Source: an uncultured Lachnospiraceae bacterium (GTDB lineage Bacteria; Bacillota; Clostridia; Lachnospirales; Lachnospiraceae). Taken from it: a stretch of 64,000 bases of DNA. Numbering within the stretch: the stretch's first letter is position 1; each line of letters starts with the position of its first letter. This document shows, piece after piece, positions 17,981-27,039 of the stretch. The stretch is taken from NCBI GenBank assembly GCA_900544445.1, contig UQVK01000008.1:1-64000 (forward strand), written 5' to 3'. Position numbers and translations under genes: made by a program. The notes below the pieces were generated by a model. It saw only the letters and a list, made by a program, of their open reading frames with translations. It did no database searches and was not told where the DNA came from.

Positions 17981-19021
17981 ATGGAGCAGTACGAGAAACA
18001 GATTGAACTGGACGCAGCCCATACCCTGAATGTGTTCGGTGATTATGATAAGCATTTGAAAAGAATTGAGAAGATCCTGCAGGTGACGATCGTTGACCGG
18101 AACGGTTCTGTCCGGATCCGGGGGCTGAAACGGCATGTGGAGCAGGCTGCAGATGTTCTGCAGCGGCTGCAGGAGCTGTCAGAAAGGGGAAACCTCATTC
18201 AGGAACAGAATGTGGAATATGCGATAGAGATGAGCATGGAAGACAATACGGACGCACTTTTGGAAATCGACGGAGATCTGATCTGCCACACCGTGAGCGG
18301 AAAGCCCATCAAGCCCAAGACGCTGGGACAGAAGCAGTATGTGGACGCCATACGGGACAACATGATCGTGTTCGGCATGGGCCCCGCTGGAACGGGAAAA
18401 ACCTATCTCGCCATGGCGATGGCGATTACAGCCTTTAAAAACAACGAGGTGGAACGGATCATCCTGACCCGTCCCGCCATAGAGGCCGGAGAGAAGCTGG
18501 GCTTTCTTCCCGGCGATCTGCAGAGCAAGGTGGATCCTTACCTCCGTCCCCTTTATGATGCGCTCTATCAGATCATGGGCGCGGAGAGCTTTGCGAAAAA
18601 CATGGAAAAGGGCCTGATCGAGGTGGCACCGCTTGCATACATGCGTGGGCGAACGCTGGACAACGCCTATATCATTCTGGATGAGGCGCAAAACACTACG
18701 CCGGCACAGATGAAGATGTTTCTGACCAGAATCGGATTCGGTTCCAAGGTGATCATCACGGGAGACGCCTCCCAGAAGGATCTGATGCCGGGGACCCGGT
18801 CCGGCCTTGACGTGGCGGTGAAGGTGCTTCAGAAAATTGAGGGCATCGCCTTCTGTACCCTGACCAGCAGGGATGTGGTAAGACATCCGCTGGTGCAGAA
18901 GATTGTGAAGGCATATGAGAACTACGAAAGAAGAGAGGCCGCATTCCATTCCGAAAGGCAGGAGCCGGAGGGAAGGATGCGGTTTGCCGGGAGGAAACGG
19001 CAGGGGAGAAACAGCAGATGA
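17981..19021 (+). CDS. phoH: PhoH-like ATPase
   Basis: 346 aa cytosolic P-loop ATPase. An N-terminal KH-like region precedes the core: Walker A FGMGPAGTGKTYLAMAMA and Walker B NAYIILDEAQNTT, then ITGDASQKDL. In Firmicutes phoH neighbours ybeY, and both are linked to RNA metabolism. The ATG lies 15 bases after yqfD and follows GGGAGCAG. Its stop overlaps the ybeY start in ATGA. The C-terminus is basic. Confidence 0.93.
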   Translation: MEQYEKQIELDAAHTLNVFGDYDKHLKRIEKILQVTIVDRNGSVRIRGLKRHVEQAADVLQRLQELSERGNLIQEQNVEYAIEMSMEDNTDALLEIDGDLICHTVSGKPIKPKTLGQKQYVDAIRDNMIVFGMGPAGTGKTYLAMAMAITAFKNNEVERIILTRPAIEAGEKLGFLPGDLQSKVDPYLRPLYDALYQIMGAESFAKNMEKGLIEVAPLAYMRGRTLDNAYIILDEAQNTTPAQMKMFLTRIGFGSKVIITGDASQKDLMPGTRSGLDVAVKVLQKIEGIAFCTLTSRDVVRHPLVQKIVKAYENYERREAAFHSERQEPEGRMRFAGRKRQGRNSR

Positions 19022-19527
19022 CGGTTTTTGTGGAAAATGAGATTCAGACAGAGTTCCCCTTCGATCCGCTGGAAGTGGCATCGCAGGTGGCGGAGGCGGC
19101 TCTGGAAGCGGAGGGCTGTCCTTATGAAACGGAAATTAACGTGCTGATCACGGACGACGAGGGAATCCGGGTATATAACAGAGAATACCGGGGGATCGAC
19201 AGCGCGACGGACGTGCTTTCCTTTCCCAATGTACCCTTTGAGCGTCCGGCGGATTTCTCCGCTGCGGAAGAATCGGAGGCGGACTGCTTCCAGCCCGACA
19301 GCGGCGAACTGATTCTGGGCGACATCATCATTTCCTGTGACAGGGTCAGACAGCAGGCGGAAGCCTATGGTCACAGCCAGAAACGGGAATTTGCCTTTCT
19401 CGTTGCGCACAGCATGCTGCATCTGTGCGGATACGACCACATGGAGCCGCAGGAAGCCGCCGAGATGGAGGACAGGCAGGAAAGGATTCTGCAGGGGCTG
19501 AACATTACAAGACAGATCAGAGATTAA
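19018..19527 (+). CDS. ybeY: Endoribonuclease YbeY (rRNA maturation factor)
   Basis: 169 aa metalloenzyme. The zinc motif is HSMLHLCGYDH (HxxxHxxxxxH). RGIDSATDVLSFP and LGDIIIS are further family signatures. YbeY takes part in 16S rRNA 3'-end maturation and ribosome quality control. The start overlaps phoH by four bases. An acidic insertion between LSFP and LGDI (about 75-98) is somewhat longer than in minimal homologues. Confidence 0.94.
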   Translation: MTVFVENEIQTEFPFDPLEVASQVAEAALEAEGCPYETEINVLITDDEGIRVYNREYRGIDSATDVLSFPNVPFERPADFSAAEESEADCFQPDSGELILGDIIISCDRVRQQAEAYGHSQKREFAFLVAHSMLHLCGYDHMEPQEAAEMEDRQERILQGLNITRQIRD

Positions 19528-19624
19528 GGACAGGAAAGGTGCTCCTGGCACCGGGAAAGCATACATGAGAGGGAATAGAGGAACAATTCAACAGAACAGA
19601 AAATCTGAAAAGAGGGAGAGCGGA

Positions 19625-21268
19625 ATGTCCCGCCGGGGAGAACAGCGCGGCGGAAGAATACGCCGGGGAAACGGTCTTCTGACCGGACTCGCCTTTCTGG
19701 CTGGAGCGCTGGCCGTCTGGAAAAGGATTCCGCTGACAAATCGGATCGGGGACAATGGCAACGCCTATTTCGGCATGGCTTATGATACCTGGCTTTTTTT
19801 CTTTCTGTTTTGTGGTTACTCCATGCAGACGGTGGTGGCGCAGATGACGGCGGCAAGGTGTGCGAGGGGCAGGTACCGGAACACGCGCCGGGTCTGGAAT
19901 GCGGCGCTTTTGTATGCGGCGGTTCTGGGGATTGCGGGAAGTGTGGTTATGCTACTTTCCGCAGACGTTTTGTCAGCAGGGCTTTTTCGGACAGGTATGG
20001 CGGCGGTAGTGATCCGCTGTATGGCTCCGGCTGTCTTCATCACTTCCCTTCTGGGCGCTCTTCGCGGTTATTTTCAGGGGATGGGAAGCATGATTCCAAC
20101 CGTTTTTTCCCGGTTTGTGGAGGAGCTTGCCGGATTCCTTCTTATGTTTATCCTCGTATCGGGTATGATGGGACACGGGAAAAAAATCGGGGCGCTTCTG
20201 TTTCAGCCGGATTATGAGCAGGCGTTCGGGGCTTCGGGCGCGGCACTCGCTTTTCTGCTCGGAAGCCTGATCTCCCTTCTGCTTCTTGTCGTGCTTTATT
20301 TCCTTTTCCAGGGAAGCTTCCGGCACAGAGAAAGGAAGGATACGGGCAGGGAAACGGAAAGCTACCGCCGGATCGGCCGACTGATCGCCGGAGCGGCGCT
20401 TCCGGTCATCCTGACCGGTTTTGCCATGCAGGGAAGTTTCATTCTGGATCAGATTCTGTTTCTGCAGCTCATGCCTTCCGGTTCGGACACAATCGCACAG
20501 TGGGGAATCTATACGGGGAAATACCGGCTCCTGTCCGGCGTTCCGGCCATGCTGGCCGCGGCGGCCTGTACCGGACTGATTCCCTCTCTATCCGCTTCCG
20601 TCACGGGAATGAACATGGGGCGGGCGAAGGAAAAGGCCTTTCTCATGCTGAAGCTGTCTCTGGCGGTGTCTCTGCCTCTGGCGGTGTATTTTGCAATTAC
20701 TGCGGATAACCTGGTGCCGGCTCTTTTCACGGCAGGAAATATGGAAACGGCGGCAGGACTTCTGCGGATCGGAAGCGGGGCGATCGTTCTGCAGGCTCTT
20801 GCGATTGCGGTCTCCTGCATCCTGCAGGGACTGGAACGGGAGAAGCTGCTGTTTGGAAGTGCGGGTATTTCTCTGATCGTGCATGTCATTCTGCTTTATT
20901 TGCTGCTTCACAGCCTTGGACTGGGGATCGAAGGAGTGGTTTACGCGGTGACGGGGCTTTATGCGGTATTTGTGATCCTGGGGCTGGTCTGTGTGTTCCG
21001 TACGATCTCCTGGAAGACGGACTGGGGAAGACTGATCGGTATTCCGGTTATTGCCAGCGCGGTCATGGGGCTGATTGTCTACCTCATGAACCGTTTCCTT
21101 GCGGCGGTGATCGATACAGCGCTTCTCAGTCTGCTGTGTTTCGCGGCAGGGCTGATTATCTTTGTTCTGCTGATGCTTTCCATGCATGCCTTCTCTCAGC
21201 GTGAACTGAAGAGTATTCCCGGAGGCGGTCTGTTTCTTGCGCTGGGAAAGATTTTGCGTTTCCTGTAA
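19625..21268 (+). CDS. SpoVB/MurJ-like polysaccharide transporter (MVF/MATE superfamily)
   Basis: 547 aa with about 14 hydrophobic segments. The first, LLTGLAFLAGALAVWKRIPLT, resembles the start of SpoVB-type flippases, and the middle has GALRGYFQGMGSMIPT, a well-conserved SpoVB pattern. It likely flips lipid-linked wall or spore-cortex precursors. ATG 19625 is preceded by GAGGGAG; an in-frame ATG at 19565 would add 20 basic, low-complexity residues. The sporulation neighbours favour SpoVB over a vegetative MurJ, but this is not proven. Confidence 0.85.
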   Translation: MSRRGEQRGGRIRRGNGLLTGLAFLAGALAVWKRIPLTNRIGDNGNAYFGMAYDTWLFFFLFCGYSMQTVVAQMTAARCARGRYRNTRRVWNAALLYAAVLGIAGSVVMLLSADVLSAGLFRTGMAAVVIRCMAPAVFITSLLGALRGYFQGMGSMIPTVFSRFVEELAGFLLMFILVSGMMGHGKKIGALLFQPDYEQAFGASGAALAFLLGSLISLLLLVVLYFLFQGSFRHRERKDTGRETESYRRIGRLIAGAALPVILTGFAMQGSFILDQILFLQLMPSGSDTIAQWGIYTGKYRLLSGVPAMLAAAACTGLIPSLSASVTGMNMGRAKEKAFLMLKLSLAVSLPLAVYFAITADNLVPALFTAGNMETAAGLLRIGSGAIVLQALAIAVSCILQGLEREKLLFGSAGISLIVHVILLYLLLHSLGLGIEGVVYAVTGLYAVFVILGLVCVFRTISWKTDWGRLIGIPVIASAVMGLIVYLMNRFLAAVIDTALLSLLCFAAGLIIFVLLMLSMHAFSQRELKSIPGGGLFLALGKILRFL

Positions 21269-21348
21269 GGGGATAAGGCTTTTTTGAATAAACTGCCGGA
21301 ATAATGCTGATACTTTTGAAAAAGGAACGAAGAAACAGGAGGTTTCTG

Positions 21349-21981
21349 ATGCGTCTTTGGAAGAAAATCAGCATTTATTTCATTTATCCGGCGTGTATGC
21401 TCGCCCTTGGACTTTTTGCCGGACTCAGCGTTCAGGAATTCTTTTATCCAAACAGGCAGCAGAGCCGGCAGGAGGAAACCGCAGAGAGCCGGGAGACGGA
21501 AACGAACGTCTCTCTGGAGGCCGCGGGCGGACAGGAGCAGGTGATCACGGCGGATACCCGATATGTGGTGGAACGGTTTGACCTCACCGATTCCAGCCGG
21601 ACGGAGGAAGAGGAGCCTCTTCCGGAGCAGTATATCGGAATGAACCGGGAGCAGTTTGTAGACGCCTGTGAGGTCTATGAGGCTTCTCCCTCGCTTGAGG
21701 ATCAGAACAGAGGTTTTTTGTCCATGTATGTGGAGCGGTTCTCGGCGGAAGAGGTAGTGGTCCGGAAAAATTATGAGAGCAGCACCAGGCCGGAGGAATT
21801 TTATCTGGCGGTGGAGAATAATTATGTGGTGGTCTATGAGGCCGACAAAAAAACCCGTTTCATGTCCACGGGGATTCCGGTGCAGAGCCTTTCCGATGAG
21901 CTGGCAGAGGAGCTTTTGAATTTTAAATATGTGGGCAGCGAGGCGGAGCTTTATGATTTTCTGGAATCTTATTCCAGTTAG
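21349..21981 (+). CDS. Putative BofC-like, membrane-anchored protein
   Basis: 210 aa. One N-terminal membrane helix (about 9-28) precedes a Glu-rich linker. The C-terminal part has EFYLAVENNYVVVYEADKK, then a GIPV step and an ending EAELYDFLESYSS. This order resembles the C-terminal domain of BofC, which in Bacillus controls processing of pro-sigma-K through SpoIVB. The resemblance is from memory of the pattern. The neighbouring spoVB-like gene fits. ATG 21349 follows AGGAGGT; an upstream in-frame ATG at 21304 lacks one. Confidence 0.5.
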   Translation: MRLWKKISIYFIYPACMLALGLFAGLSVQEFFYPNRQQSRQEETAESRETETNVSLEAAGGQEQVITADTRYVVERFDLTDSSRTEEEEPLPEQYIGMNREQFVDACEVYEASPSLEDQNRGFLSMYVERFSAEEVVVRKNYESSTRPEEFYLAVENNYVVVYEADKKTRFMSTGIPVQSLSDELAEELLNFKYVGSEAELYDFLESYSS

Positions 21982-22071
21982 CGGAGCGGCCTGATGGGCG
22001 GCAGGTTATGGACGGATATCTGGGCGCCTTGTGTGCCCGGGTGCTGCGGCACTCTGGAAATGAGGAACATG

Positions 22072-23319
22072 ATGAACAGAAGAAAAACGGGGATTATCGG
22101 AGGCGGGGCTTCCGGCCTGATGGCGGCAGTCGCTGCTGCAGATAACAGGAAGGGAGCGGGGGATGAGGTTGTCATCCTGGAAAAAAAGGAGCGGGTCGGG
22201 AAGAAAATTCTGGTGACAGGTAACGGGAAGTGCAATCTGACCAACCTGTCTTTTTCCATGGAAAAAATCGGGGAATATTATCACGGGGCGCCGGAGGAAA
22301 GGCTGCGCAGCATTTTCTCCCGTTTCTCCCCGGAGGATACTCTGAAGCTTTTTTACAGGATGGGCATGCTGACCACCTCCAGAGAGGGGTATGTTTATCC
22401 CCTGTCCGGCCAGGCATCCACGGTTCTGGATGCTTTGCGCTTTGAACTGGAACGGCTGCAGGTCAGCATTCTGACGGAATGCCGGATTGTGGGAATTAAA
22501 CCGCGCGGAAAGGGCGGATATCTGGTGCGCACGGAGGACGGAAACCTGCATTTTGACCGGCTGATCCTCGCCTGCGGTTCTCCCGCCGGACAGAAGGCGG
22601 GAGAGGGAATGGACGGATACGCCTATGCGGAAGCACTCGGGCATCGGGTGATCCGGCCCCAGCCGGCCCTCACCGCGCTCCGCTGTGAGGGAGATTTCTG
22701 GAAAAGTCTGGCCGGCGTGCGCTGCGGCGCTTCCGTCAGTCTTTCCATTTCCGGGGAAGAGGACTGTTATCGGGAGGAGGGAGAGCTGCAGCTGACGGAT
22801 TACGGCATTTCCGGCATCCCGGTGTTCCAGCTTTCCCGGCATACTTCCTGCGCGCTGGCCCGGGGAAGGAAGGTCCAGGCCCGGATCGACTTTCTGCCCT
22901 CCCTTTCTGGCAGCCGGAAGGACTATGAAAAAATGACAGAGCAGAGGATTTCCGCCTGCCTTGGACGTTCCATGGAGGTGCTGTTCTGCGGCCTTGTGAA
23001 CAAGAAAATCATTCTGACCCTCTTAAAAAGAAACGGGCTCAGGCCACAGGATACGGTGGAGGAAAGGAATCGGGAGGAAATCCGCCGGGTGTTCTCAGAC
23101 CTCAGGGATTTCCCGGTGCGCGTAAAATCGGTCAATCCCTTTGGAAGCGCCCAGGTCTGCGTGGGCGGCGTCCCCCTTTCGGAGGTGACGGACCGGATGG
23201 AGTCCGTGAAGCATCCGGGCCTGTATTTTGCAGGAGAGCTTCTGAACGTGGACGGCCGCTGCGGCGGCTACAATCTGCAGTGGGCCTGGACCTCCGGCTT
23301 TCTTGCGGGGAAAGGGTGA
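22072..23319 (+). CDS. NAD(P)/FAD-dependent oxidoreductase, HI0933 (BaiN-like) family
   Basis: 415 aa flavoprotein. It has a dinucleotide-binding GIIGGGASGLMAA at the N-terminus, the family hallmark KKILVTGNGKCNLTN, and a C-terminal GLYFAGELLNVDGRCGGYNLQWAW. Relatives include BaiN, a bile-acid reductase, and uncharacterised aminoacetone oxidase-like proteins; the substrate here is unknown. ATG 22072 lies behind GAGGAA at a suitable distance; ATGs at 22060 and 22069 are alternatives, and the open frame extends to 21994. It lies 90 bases after the BofC-like gene. Confidence 0.85.
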   Translation: MNRRKTGIIGGGASGLMAAVAAADNRKGAGDEVVILEKKERVGKKILVTGNGKCNLTNLSFSMEKIGEYYHGAPEERLRSIFSRFSPEDTLKLFYRMGMLTTSREGYVYPLSGQASTVLDALRFELERLQVSILTECRIVGIKPRGKGGYLVRTEDGNLHFDRLILACGSPAGQKAGEGMDGYAYAEALGHRVIRPQPALTALRCEGDFWKSLAGVRCGASVSLSISGEEDCYREEGELQLTDYGISGIPVFQLSRHTSCALARGRKVQARIDFLPSLSGSRKDYEKMTEQRISACLGRSMEVLFCGLVNKKIILTLLKRNGLRPQDTVEERNREEIRRVFSDLRDFPVRVKSVNPFGSAQVCVGGVPLSEVTDRMESVKHPGLYFAGELLNVDGRCGGYNLQWAWTSGFLAGKG

Positions 23320-23327
23320 GAAAAGTC

Positions 23328-23356
23328 TTGTCCCGAAGAGGGGATTGCGATATACT
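23328..23356 (+). promoter_or_regulatory. Sigma-A type promoter upstream of the oxidoreductase-proline genes
   Basis: TTGTCC (23328-23333) and TATACT (23351-23356) are 17 bases apart. Transcription would begin near 23363 and give a leader of about 150 bases before the ATG at 23515. The leader holds five short perfect hairpins. Confidence 0.6.
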
Positions 23357-23368
23357 CTACTCATTAAG

Positions 23369-23497
23369 CGTCTGAAGGCAAAAGACGAAGAGCTTGTGGC
23401 TCACAGCCATGATGGGAGATGACTCGAACCTTTGGTTCGAGCTGAAGAATGGCTAAGCCATTCTTGTCCTGAATTTAATGCTGCCGCCTGCGGCGGC
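23369..23497 (+). promoter_or_regulatory. Leader with five consecutive short hairpins
   Basis: In order: CGTCT/AGACG (23369-23387), TGGCT-CAC-AGCCA (23397-23409), CTCGAACC-TTT-GGTTCGAG (23423-23441), AGAATGGC-TAA-GCCATTCT (23446-23464) and GCCGCC-TGC-GGCGGC (23483-23497). The last four are perfect and have three-base loops. No poly-T follows, so they do not look like ordinary terminators. The array lies between the promoter and the ribosome binding site of the downstream gene. It matches no riboswitch class known to me. Confidence 0.5.
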
Positions 23498-23514
23498 GAA
23501 AAGAAGAGGAAAAG

Positions 23515-25224
23515 ATGATACAGATCAGACAGTTGAAGCTCATGCCGGGTCACAGTGACCGGGAGCTTACAGAAAAGGCGGCACGCACCCTGCGCATCCG
23601 GCCGGAGGAAATCGCCTCCCTGCGGGTGGTCAGACAGTCCATAGACGCCAGAAAGAAGCCGGAAATCCGGCTGATCTATACGGTTGATGTGAAGCTCGTG
23701 GGAGCGCGGGAGGAAAAGGTCCTTTTATCCTGCAGGAAGAATCCGGATGTGGGACCTGCGCCCGAGGTGCGCTATCGTTTCCCGGAGCCGGGGAAGGAGA
23801 TTCTGGCTGAAAGGCCGCTCATCATCGGGACCGGTCCGGCGGGGCTTTTCTGCGGATATCTGCTTGCAAAGGCGGGATACCGGCCGCTGCTTCTGGAACG
23901 GGGAGAGGACATGGAAAGCCGTACCAGACGGGTGGAGGAGTTCTGGAAAACGGGAGTGCTTTCTGCGGATTCCAACGTGCAGTTCGGAGAGGGAGGCGCA
24001 GGCACCTTTTCCGACGGCAAGCTGAACACGCTGGTGAAGGATAAGGACGGCAGGAATACCGAGGTCCTGAAAATCTTTGTGGAAAACGGCGCGCCGGAGG
24101 AGATCCGGTATGAAAGCAGGCCCCATGTGGGAACGGACGTGCTGTCCCGGGTGGTAAAGCACATGCGGGAGCGGATCCTTTCCTGGGGCGGCGAGGTGCG
24201 CTTTTCTACCAGAGTGACGGAGCTTGTGATCGAAGGCGGCAGGGTGCGCGGCGTGGTCTGTGAAAATGGGGAGCGCATTGACGCCAGAGCCGTGGTGCTG
24301 GCCATCGGACACAGCGCCCGGGATACCTTCGCCATGCTGGAGAAAAAAGGAATTCCCATGGAAGCGAAGTCCTTTGCCGTGGGCTTTCGGGTGGAACATC
24401 CCCAGGAGCTGATCAACCTGTCCCAGTATGCGCAGCGAAGACCTGAAGCTCTGCCTCCGGCCTCCTATAAGCTCACCGCGAAGACCTCGGAAGGAAGGGG
24501 CGTGTATTCCTTCTGTATGTGTCCGGGCGGATACGTGGTTAACGCTTCCAGCGAGCCCGGACGGCTTGCGGTGAACGGCATGAGCTACAGCGGCAGGAAC
24601 GGGAAAAACGCCAACAGCGCGATCATCGTTTCCGTGACGCCGCAGGATTATGGCGCAGGCGGGCCGCTTGCCGGCATTCAGTTTCAGCGCATGCTGGAGG
24701 AGAGGGCCTTTCGGGCGGCCGGCGGCGCGGTACCCGTTCAGAGGTATGCGGACTATGCCGGGACAGAGCGGGAGAACGGGAGCGCGGTGGCAGAGGCGGA
24801 TGGCATGGTGAGGGAAAAAAGGGAACGGCATGTTCCGGCTGATTTTGCACCGGCCATTAAGGGCGCATGGAAATTTGCCGATTTACGGGACATTCTCCCC
24901 TCTTCGGTGAGAAAAGCCTTTCTGGAAGGGATGGAAGCCTTTGAACGGATCATACCGGGCTTTGCGGACGATGCGGTCTGCCTTTCCGGGGTGGAGAGCA
25001 GGACCTCCTCTCCGGTGCGGATTCCCAGAGACGAGACCCTGCAGTCTTCTGTGAGGGGACTCTATCCCTGCGGAGAGGGCGCAGGATATGCGGGCGGGAT
25101 CACCTCGGCGGCCATGGACGGCATGCGGGTGGCGGAGGCGATTGCCGCCAGATATCAGATTTTTCAAAAGAATGAGCGTAAAACGCTTCTGCGTGGAGGA
25201 AACGATGGAACAGTATCGGAGTAA
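23515..25224 (+). CDS. FAD-dependent dehydrogenase of the COG2509 type
   Basis: 569 aa. An N-terminal region of about 90 residues precedes the nucleotide-binding IIGTGPAGLFCGYLLAKAG. Family signatures follow: SNVQFGEGGAGTFSDGKLNTL and, near the C-terminus, LYPCGEGAGYAGGITSAAMDG. Such proteins are annotated as uncharacterised FAD-dependent dehydrogenases and are widespread in Clostridia; the substrate is unknown. ATG 23515 follows AAGAGGA. Its 3' end overlaps the proB start by 20 bases, so the two are probably co-expressed. Confidence 0.85.
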   Translation: MIQIRQLKLMPGHSDRELTEKAARTLRIRPEEIASLRVVRQSIDARKKPEIRLIYTVDVKLVGAREEKVLLSCRKNPDVGPAPEVRYRFPEPGKEILAERPLIIGTGPAGLFCGYLLAKAGYRPLLLERGEDMESRTRRVEEFWKTGVLSADSNVQFGEGGAGTFSDGKLNTLVKDKDGRNTEVLKIFVENGAPEEIRYESRPHVGTDVLSRVVKHMRERILSWGGEVRFSTRVTELVIEGGRVRGVVCENGERIDARAVVLAIGHSARDTFAMLEKKGIPMEAKSFAVGFRVEHPQELINLSQYAQRRPEALPPASYKLTAKTSEGRGVYSFCMCPGGYVVNASSEPGRLAVNGMSYSGRNGKNANSAIIVSVTPQDYGAGGPLAGIQFQRMLEERAFRAAGGAVPVQRYADYAGTERENGSAVAEADGMVREKRERHVPADFAPAIKGAWKFADLRDILPSSVRKAFLEGMEAFERIIPGFADDAVCLSGVESRTSSPVRIPRDETLQSSVRGLYPCGEGAGYAGGITSAAMDGMRVAEAIAARYQIFQKNERKTLLRGGNDGTVSE

Positions 25225-26062
25225 ACTAAAAGATAAGAAGAGGATCGTCGTCAAGATCGGCTCGTCCTCCCTGCAGCATCCCCAGACCGGTGAGCTGGAT
25301 TACATCAAGCTGGAGGTCCTGGTGCGGGAACTGTGCAATCTCAGGAATCAGGGAAAGGATGTGGTGCTCGTCACCTCCGGCGCCATTGCCCAGGGAAGAA
25401 GGGCCATGCACTTAAGCGATGAGGATTTCAGCCAGAACCGCATCGCCATGAAGCAGGCCTGCGCCGCCATCGGCCAGGCACGGCTGATGATGACCTATGA
25501 GCGTATTTTCGCGGAGTACAGCCAGGTGACGGCCCAGATCCTTCTGACAAAAAATACGGTGGTGGACAATCTGAACCGCTATAACGCCCATAATACCTTT
25601 ACCCAGCTTCTGAAAATGGGCGTTATCCCCGTAGTCAATGAAAACGATACGGTTGCCACCTATGAGCTGGAGCTGGACAACGATACCCTGTCGGCCATTG
25701 TGGCGGCTCTGATCGGCGCGGATCTGCTCATTCTGCTTTCCGACATCGACGGACTTTATACCGATGATCCCCGGAAAAATCCGGACGCGAAATTTGTGGA
25801 TCTGGTAGAGGAGTTAAACGACTCCCACATGAATATGGCGAAGAACAGCACGGGAAGCAGCGTGGGAACCGGAGGCATGAATACGAAACTGACGGCGGCC
25901 AGGATCGCCACCAGGGCGGGAGCCGATATGCTGATCGCCAACAGCCGGGATGTGCGGATCATCCACAGGCTGATGGACGGGCAGAACCTGGGTACGCTGT
26001 TTGTGGCCCACAGGGACGAGGATTTCGATCTCCCCGGCTTTGTATCAAAGCTGAATCAATAG
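25205..26062 (+). CDS. proB: Glutamate 5-kinase (short form, no PUA domain)
   Basis: 285 aa amino-acid kinase that makes gamma-glutamyl phosphate, the first step of proline synthesis. Motifs are VVKIGSSSL, VLVTSGAIAQG, VVNENDTVA and SSVGTGGMNTKLTAA. It lacks the C-terminal PUA domain found in Enterobacteria, giving the shorter form. ATG 25205 follows GGAGGA within the end of the previous gene. The upstream open frame to 25088 is antisense-like shadow in the oxidoreductase and is not used. The proA partner lies about 1 kb downstream. Confidence 0.95.
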   Translation: MEQYRSKLKDKKRIVVKIGSSSLQHPQTGELDYIKLEVLVRELCNLRNQGKDVVLVTSGAIAQGRRAMHLSDEDFSQNRIAMKQACAAIGQARLMMTYERIFAEYSQVTAQILLTKNTVVDNLNRYNAHNTFTQLLKMGVIPVVNENDTVATYELELDNDTLSAIVAALIGADLLILLSDIDGLYTDDPRKNPDAKFVDLVEELNDSHMNMAKNSTGSSVGTGGMNTKLTAARIATRAGADMLIANSRDVRIIHRLMDGQNLGTLFVAHRDEDFDLPGFVSKLNQ

Positions 26063-26081
26063 ATAGAAGGAAGGATAGCGC

Positions 26082-26327
26082 ATGAAAAAGCAGGCAACCA
26101 TGGATGAAAAAATCCAGCGGATCAACGAGCTGTACCATAAATCTCAGAAAGAGGGATTGAGCGCGGCGGAAAAGGAAGAGCAGGCCTCTCTCCGGCAGGA
26201 TTATATCAACAGCGTCCGGGTCAATCTTCGGGCGCAGCTGAACAACATCAACATTCAGAATGAGGATGGTTCCATTACCAATCTTGGTGAGGAACACGCG
26301 GCGAAGGGCTCCGGCCATGCCCAGTGA
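26082..26327 (+). CDS. DUF896 (YnzC-like) small protein
   Basis: 81 aa with the family pattern: DEKIQRINELYHKSQKEGLSAAEKEEQ and then LRQDYINSVRVNLRAQL. Members are small helical cytosolic proteins; B. subtilis YnzC is induced with SOS genes, but the function is unsettled. ATG 26082 follows GAAGGA. It sits between proB and the 5-formyl-THF cyclo-ligase, overlapping the latter by 11 bases. Confidence 0.9.
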   Translation: MKKQATMDEKIQRINELYHKSQKEGLSAAEKEEQASLRQDYINSVRVNLRAQLNNINIQNEDGSITNLGEEHAAKGSGHAQ

Positions 26328-27024
26328 AAGGAACGCGGAGTGGCAGAACGGACGGCTTTCGCAGGAAAAGCGTGAGGCGCTGAGGCTTCGGAAAAAAGAG
26401 CAGCGCAGGGAAGGGATGAAACGCAGAAGCAGGCTGACCGGAGAGGAAAGGGCTTGGGCGGAAGAGCGAATACGAAATGCACTTTTTGACCTCCCTCAGT
26501 ATCAACTCTCCGGACGGCTTCTCATCTATGCTTCTCATGGGGAGGAGGTTTCCACATGGAAGCTGATGGAGGAGGCGCTTGCTGCCGGAAAGCAGGTCTT
26601 CTGTCCCAGGGTCGAGGGAGCGGGAAACATGTCTTTTTACCGGATCAGTGGAAGGGAAGAACTGGTACCCGGCTTTCGGGGAATTCTGGAACCGCCCGAA
26701 GAGGAGGGGCGAAAATACCGGATGCAGCTCTTGACAGAGGAAACAGCAGATCTTGTCGTGATGCCCGGCGCGGCTTTTGACAGAAGCTGCGGAAGGCTGG
26801 GCTATGGGGGCGGATATTATGACCGCTTTCTGCAGACGCTGGAGGAAGCCGGAAGCAGCCGCCTCTGTGCGGGAAAGGCATTCTGGAAGATCGCCATAGG
26901 TTTTTCCTGCCAGATTCTGGATGCGCTTGTACAGGAGCCGGAGGATATCCGGCCGGATCTGATTGTGACGGAACGGGAGATCATCGGTCTGACGACAGGA
27001 ATGACGGAAACAGCATATTTATGA
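26317..27024 (+). CDS. 5-formyltetrahydrofolate cyclo-ligase
   Basis: 235 aa. It converts 5-formyl-THF to 5,10-methenyl-THF using ATP, rescuing folate stored in the 5-formyl form. A basic N-terminus (LRLRKKEQRREGMKRR) fits the family's early helix. The signature GRLGYGGGYYDRFL is the ATP/folate-binding motif. ATG 26317 overlaps the DUF896 gene; the ATG at 26416 is an internal alternative that would drop the first basic helix. It complements fhs and folD elsewhere in the window. Confidence 0.9.
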   Translation: MPSERNAEWQNGRLSQEKREALRLRKKEQRREGMKRRSRLTGEERAWAEERIRNALFDLPQYQLSGRLLIYASHGEEVSTWKLMEEALAAGKQVFCPRVEGAGNMSFYRISGREELVPGFRGILEPPEEEGRKYRMQLLTEETADLVVMPGAAFDRSCGRLGYGGGYYDRFLQTLEEAGSSRLCAGKAFWKIAIGFSCQILDALVQEPEDIRPDLIVTEREIIGLTTGMTETAYL

Positions 27025-27039
27025 AAAAGAAAGGCAGGG

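Noticed and set aside
23369..23497. CRISPR array or tRNA-like structure in the hairpin leader
   Set aside because: The stems differ in sequence, there is no repeated unit with spacers, and no cloverleaf can be drawn.
25088..25204. N-terminal extension of proB inside the FAD dehydrogenase gene
   Set aside because: The 39 extra residues are Arg/Pro-rich and unlike glutamate kinases; ATG 25205 has a GGAGGA site.
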